Below are positions 60,846 through 64,000 of a stretch of DNA of 64,000 nt, piece by piece (the first letter of the stretch is position 1; each line of letters opens with the position of its first letter). The position numbers were made by a program, and so were the translations under genes. Below the pieces are notes generated by a model. It was not told the DNA's origin and searched no databases. It saw only the letters and a list, made by a program, of their open reading frames with translations. This DNA is from Xenorhabdus ehlersii (GTDB lineage Bacteria > Pseudomonadota > Gammaproteobacteria > Enterobacterales > Enterobacteriaceae). Where the stretch lies: NCBI RefSeq assembly GCF_003610465.1, contig NZ_RAQI01000001.1, positions 558,001-622,000 of the forward strand, in the 5' to 3' direction.

Positions 60846-63335
60846 TTAAAAGTATGAGAAAGAGCTCGTAAACTCATTTCCACTAGTAATAATTCTTTCT
60901 AGTTGTGCGGATGACCTAGGGTAAGAACGCCCAAGAATATCCGAGAGTTCTTCTAAACGTTTCTTGAAGCCCTGACCATATCCCTCTATATGAGGTAATA
61001 TATGTTGTTCAATTGAGAAGTCCATCGCAATCTCATTATCTAAAATAGGGCTAACAACGGAACAGTAATTCGTAATAGCATTAACCTTTCGCTTACTAAT
61101 ATGGACTAAATTGCCTAGTTTTGAGTCTCTTTTTGATAAATGTTCAATAATGCGATTCAATATTAAGTCATTTGCTTTTGATAATTCAACTTCTTCTCTA
61201 GGAGAGAATAGTTTATTTAAAGTCTCGGATCTTATTGTTCCTTCTAATATTTTTCCTGAGAAATTGTGTGCCATCTTATTCGAAATATCTAAATTTATAA
61301 TAGGAGCCCTATCAATCAATCTAGGTGATAATCTTTCAGTTGTTGAATCATTATTTATAGTTGCAATAAACTTAACGGAATTATCAATTTTTATAAATCT
61401 TAGATCATCTTTTGGTATACCTGTATCTATAGCCCTTGAGCAATATTCGGCATCACATAGTCCAATAAAATCGGACCAATAATGCTCCATTGACGATAAA
61501 TTTGCTTCATCTAGAAGTATTAACTTCTGAGCACCATTACTCTTATGCTGTAAAAAACTGTATAGCCCTGTACGCGATTCTTGGTAGACACCTTTAAGAG
61601 AGTTATAAAAGCCCAAAATATCTCGGCTTGATACCCAGCCGCGCCCTACAGGTACAAACAAAAAGTTTTTATCGCCCGCAGGGTTCCCTAAATGTAGAGA
61701 CTCAGCAAGCCTCGTAGCAGTAGATGTTTTCCCCGTTCCAGGAGGGCCACTTAGAACTGTAAGGAAAGACTGATTAACTGAAACTATAAGATTGGTCATT
61801 TCCTCTTGAGAGAAATCTCTACCACCATCCTCGGAAAACTTAGAGCATAAACAATCAATCAGGTCTTCGGCTCGCTCAGGTTCATTACTAGTAAATACAA
61901 CAGGCTTAGCATCAAACATTGTAGTATCTAGATATGACTGACCATTTAACACTTTATTAATAGCTTCCATTTCACCAATTTTTTTAGCAAGATCTTGGTT
62001 GTTTGTAGCCCTTAAAATATCTTGATATCCATCGGCAGTAGATTTGAGAACCATATTATGTTCTTCAAGATAATCTTTTCTTTTATTTAATTGTACAGCC
62101 TCATCAGCGACATTAAGTATATTAGTTCTTTTTTCGATATCTATGTTTATCTGGGCTAGCTTTTCTTTAGCCTTGTCAATTTCAGTTGAAAGTTTTAATT
62201 GTTTTTCTTCTAGTTTCTTCTTTATAGCATCTTCTTTTTCAGCTTCAAATTCAGCAATCTTATTCTCAACTTCACGCTTCTTGCTTTCAATTTTTTGTTC
62301 ATATTCATGTAACTGAGTTTCTTTACTAATTAATGTTTCCTCAAGGCGACTCAGGCTGGAACGAATTCGACTTTCCTCTTGTTCAACATCATCTCTTACT
62401 TTTTCCAAATGTTCTTGCAAGAGTGAAGACTTATTATCCTCAATATACGTTTCTAAAAAACGCACTCCAGCATTTGTATTTAAATACTCTTTAATCAATG
62501 AATAACCAATATCAGACTCTGATAAGTACCGATCTAGTAAATTTTTTAAGCGCTCAATTCTTTCATATTGTTTAAAAATCTGATTGTTTTTTTCACTTTC
62601 AGCAATTATTTGTTGGAGACGCTGGGCTTCTTTTTTTCCTAAAGCTTGAGATTTCTTGCCAAAACCTTGAGCATTAACAACTTTAATTAATTGATCGTCA
62701 GAAAGATAATCAATACTTTTTGATTTATATTTTGAGATAGCTTTGAAAGACGATACATATAATGTTTCAACATTATTTTCAATAACTGTAACAAGTGCTT
62801 TATCTAAATCATCAACATCGAAGCACCCTAAAAAACCTTTTCCATAACTTAGTAATGAATGGACATGAGGTTCAATTATATAACGTTTGTCGTCATTTTG
62901 AGTACTCGTTAGCGGACCATATAAATCATTACCATCAAGAATAAAAAATGGCTGTTTTAACGGAATAACCTCCTGCGGTAGCATTCCATCTTGTTTATCC
63001 GGCAGGCTAGTTACTAATATTGGTAATAGCGTATTTTGAGCAAGATTTTCTGCATCAGAGCCCATAGCCCAGTATCGTGATTTTCCATCCTTTATACTTT
63101 TCGTCTCATCGTAAGAGTGGGTAGCTAATACGAATAAATCAGTTACTCCAAAACGCTCGTCAACACTGGGGAAACCCTTTGTAATCAGTATATCACTTGG
63201 ATAATCCTGCCTACTTACAGGTCTAAAAACATCTGATTCAATTTCTACCAGAAGTGGGATTACAAACCCCTGATTCTCGTTTAACGCCGTTGATTTTTTT
63301 ACGATAAGTTTTGGCAACGGATCTTGATGTCCCAT
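60846..63335 (-). CDS. McrB-like AAA+ ATPase with coiled coil
   Basis: An 829-residue protein from MGHQDPLPKLIVKKS, with GAGG six bases upstream; an in-frame ATG at 63377 lacks a ribosome site. Layout: an N-terminal domain of unknown fold (about 1-225), a helical region and a charged coiled coil (about 300-430), then an AAA+ module with Walker A GPPGTGKT (530-537), Walker B LILLDEAN (605-612) and an arginine-finger-like SPRLIDRAP. The McrB GTPase signature NTAD is replaced by INND (about 661), so nucleotide preference is open. Forms an operon with the McrC-like nuclease. Confidence 0.82.
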   Translation of the reverse strand: MGHQDPLPKLIVKKSTALNENQGFVIPLLVEIESDVFRPVSRQDYPSDILITKGFPSVDERFGVTDLFVLATHSYDETKSIKDGKSRYWAMGSDAENLAQNTLLPILVTSLPDKQDGMLPQEVIPLKQPFFILDGNDLYGPLTSTQNDDKRYIIEPHVHSLLSYGKGFLGCFDVDDLDKALVTVIENNVETLYVSSFKAISKYKSKSIDYLSDDQLIKVVNAQGFGKKSQALGKKEAQRLQQIIAESEKNNQIFKQYERIERLKNLLDRYLSESDIGYSLIKEYLNTNAGVRFLETYIEDNKSSLLQEHLEKVRDDVEQEESRIRSSLSRLEETLISKETQLHEYEQKIESKKREVENKIAEFEAEKEDAIKKKLEEKQLKLSTEIDKAKEKLAQINIDIEKRTNILNVADEAVQLNKRKDYLEEHNMVLKSTADGYQDILRATNNQDLAKKIGEMEAINKVLNGQSYLDTTMFDAKPVVFTSNEPERAEDLIDCLCSKFSEDGGRDFSQEEMTNLIVSVNQSFLTVLSGPPGTGKTSTATRLAESLHLGNPAGDKNFLFVPVGRGWVSSRDILGFYNSLKGVYQESRTGLYSFLQHKSNGAQKLILLDEANLSSMEHYWSDFIGLCDAEYCSRAIDTGIPKDDLRFIKIDNSVKFIATINNDSTTERLSPRLIDRAPIINLDISNKMAHNFSGKILEGTIRSETLNKLFSPREEVELSKANDLILNRIIEHLSKRDSKLGNLVHISKRKVNAITNYCSVVSPILDNEIAMDFSIEQHILPHIEGYGQGFKKRLEELSDILGRSYPRSSAQLERIITSGNEFTSSFSYF

Positions 63336-63705
63336 AGGTAGCCTCATTAAATTACATAAAATACCAATTTTATACATTAGCTGATGTACGAGGAGATTCG
63401 CAAGTATTCGTTAATAATTTGACCCATGTTTTCAAAACGTTAAAAGGTAAAAGCCTGTATGTTATTCAATAAGAAGTCCATTAATTGCATTGTACCTGTT
63501 GCAGGCTACTTGATTGGGCCACATATCCTAGAGGTATCCAATATGCTCCCGAAGATAAATACCCAATCAACTCCTAGAATCATATGGCTAAAGATTGAAC
63601 AACCGTTGGATTTGTAGGCATTACCATTCTTTTGTTGCACATGAACAAGCCGTCTGTACAGGATGCCATACTGAAGCAGTATACTGTGCAACTAGGCTGC
63701 GTCCC
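63336..63705. other. Upstream region of the AAA+ operon, no clear gene
   Basis: No recognisable gene. It must hold the operon promoter on the minus strand, which I cannot place with confidence. A plus-strand frame reads PVAGYLIGPHILEVSNMLPK from about 63495, possibly a remnant. GGCTGCGTCCC at 63689 may be the edge of the flanking insertion sequence. Confidence 0.5.
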
Positions 63706-64000
63706 TTAATTATATAACCGCTTGTAAAAGAGTCGAATACAGCCTAATTTCACCATGGACAAATAGTTTCGGGCGGTTTTTTCGTAACAGGTTGCAATAC
63801 GCCGATTTCCTTTCAGAAAACCGAAACAGCGTTCGACAACATTGCGGTCATGATAAGCCTGTTCATCAAATTGCGTGCGACTATCAGTACTGCCTTTTTC
63901 ATTGATTTTATACGGAATAATGCTCTTGATCCTCAATTTACGCAGATATCTTGAAGTTATCATTGCATTTTTAGCAACATTTATGTTTTTGATGATATTT
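63706..64000 (-). mobile_element. IS5-family transposase, C-terminal part (runs off window)
   Basis: About 97 codons are visible. SRYLRKLRIKSIIPYKINEK, FDEQAYHDRNVVERCFGFL and RRIATCYEKTARNYLSMVKL match the C-terminal DDE region of IS5-group (IS427-like) transposases, including the final catalytic Glu in NVVERCF. The frame continues past 64000, so whether the element is complete cannot be judged. Confidence 0.85.

Overview
The window is a chromosomal segment of an insect- or nematode-associated enterobacterium of the Morganellaceae, most likely Xenorhabdus (Photorhabdus is the main alternative). The basis is protein-level recognition plus gene order; no search was possible. About 44 kb follows the Escherichia coli acrAR to folD order closely, at moderate GC with AT-rich intergenic gaps. 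The last 20 kb is a mosaic genomic island inserted beside the tRNA-Arg gene argU.

Core region (1-44 kb). acrA and acrR diverge around a recognisable AcrR operator. Next come mscK, rsmS and priC, apt, and the dnaX-ybaB-recR operon, in which dnaX keeps the programmed -1 frameshift signal. htpG follows with a near-consensus sigma-32 promoter, then adk, hemH, a wzz chain-length regulator, gsk, ybaL, fsr and ushA. After ushA lies a decayed GNAT-type toxin-antitoxin pair. It is followed by ybaK, a TraB/YbaP protein, copA and cueR with a CueR box, ybbJ-qmcA, cnoX (ybbN), ybbO, tesA with divergent ybbA-ybbP, purEK with a PurR box, lpxH-ppiB, cysS, ybcJ and folD. Broken genes mark decay sites: a DsrE fragment beside acrR, a RutA-like flavin monooxygenase, and a lumazine-protein/riboflavin-synthase-like remnant. 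The last two flank an intact MFS transporter.

Island (44-64 kb). argU is followed directly by a P4-type integrase, an AlpA-like regulator, a P4-alpha-like primase-helicase and a cluster of TGTTCACC-type iterons resembling a P4 origin. A type VI cargo module comes next: an Eag (DUF1795) chaperone, a PAAR-Rhs effector with a variable AT-rich C-terminal toxin, and a putative immunity gene. A 1-kb non-coding stretch leads to a second tyrosine recombinase of the ICE-associated kind, a dense cluster of hairpins that may be a structured RNA or recombination site, and a Ner/Nlp-like regulator.

The island continues with AT-rich gene debris, a degenerate IS1-family element, and a two-gene operon on the minus strand. 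The operon encodes a coiled-coil McrB-like AAA+ protein and a DUF2357/McrC-like PD-(D/E)xK nuclease, a likely anti-phage system. A third gene downstream may have been cut by the IS1 copy. The window ends in an IS5-like transposase fragment. The right-hand attachment site was not seen, so the island probably continues beyond the window.
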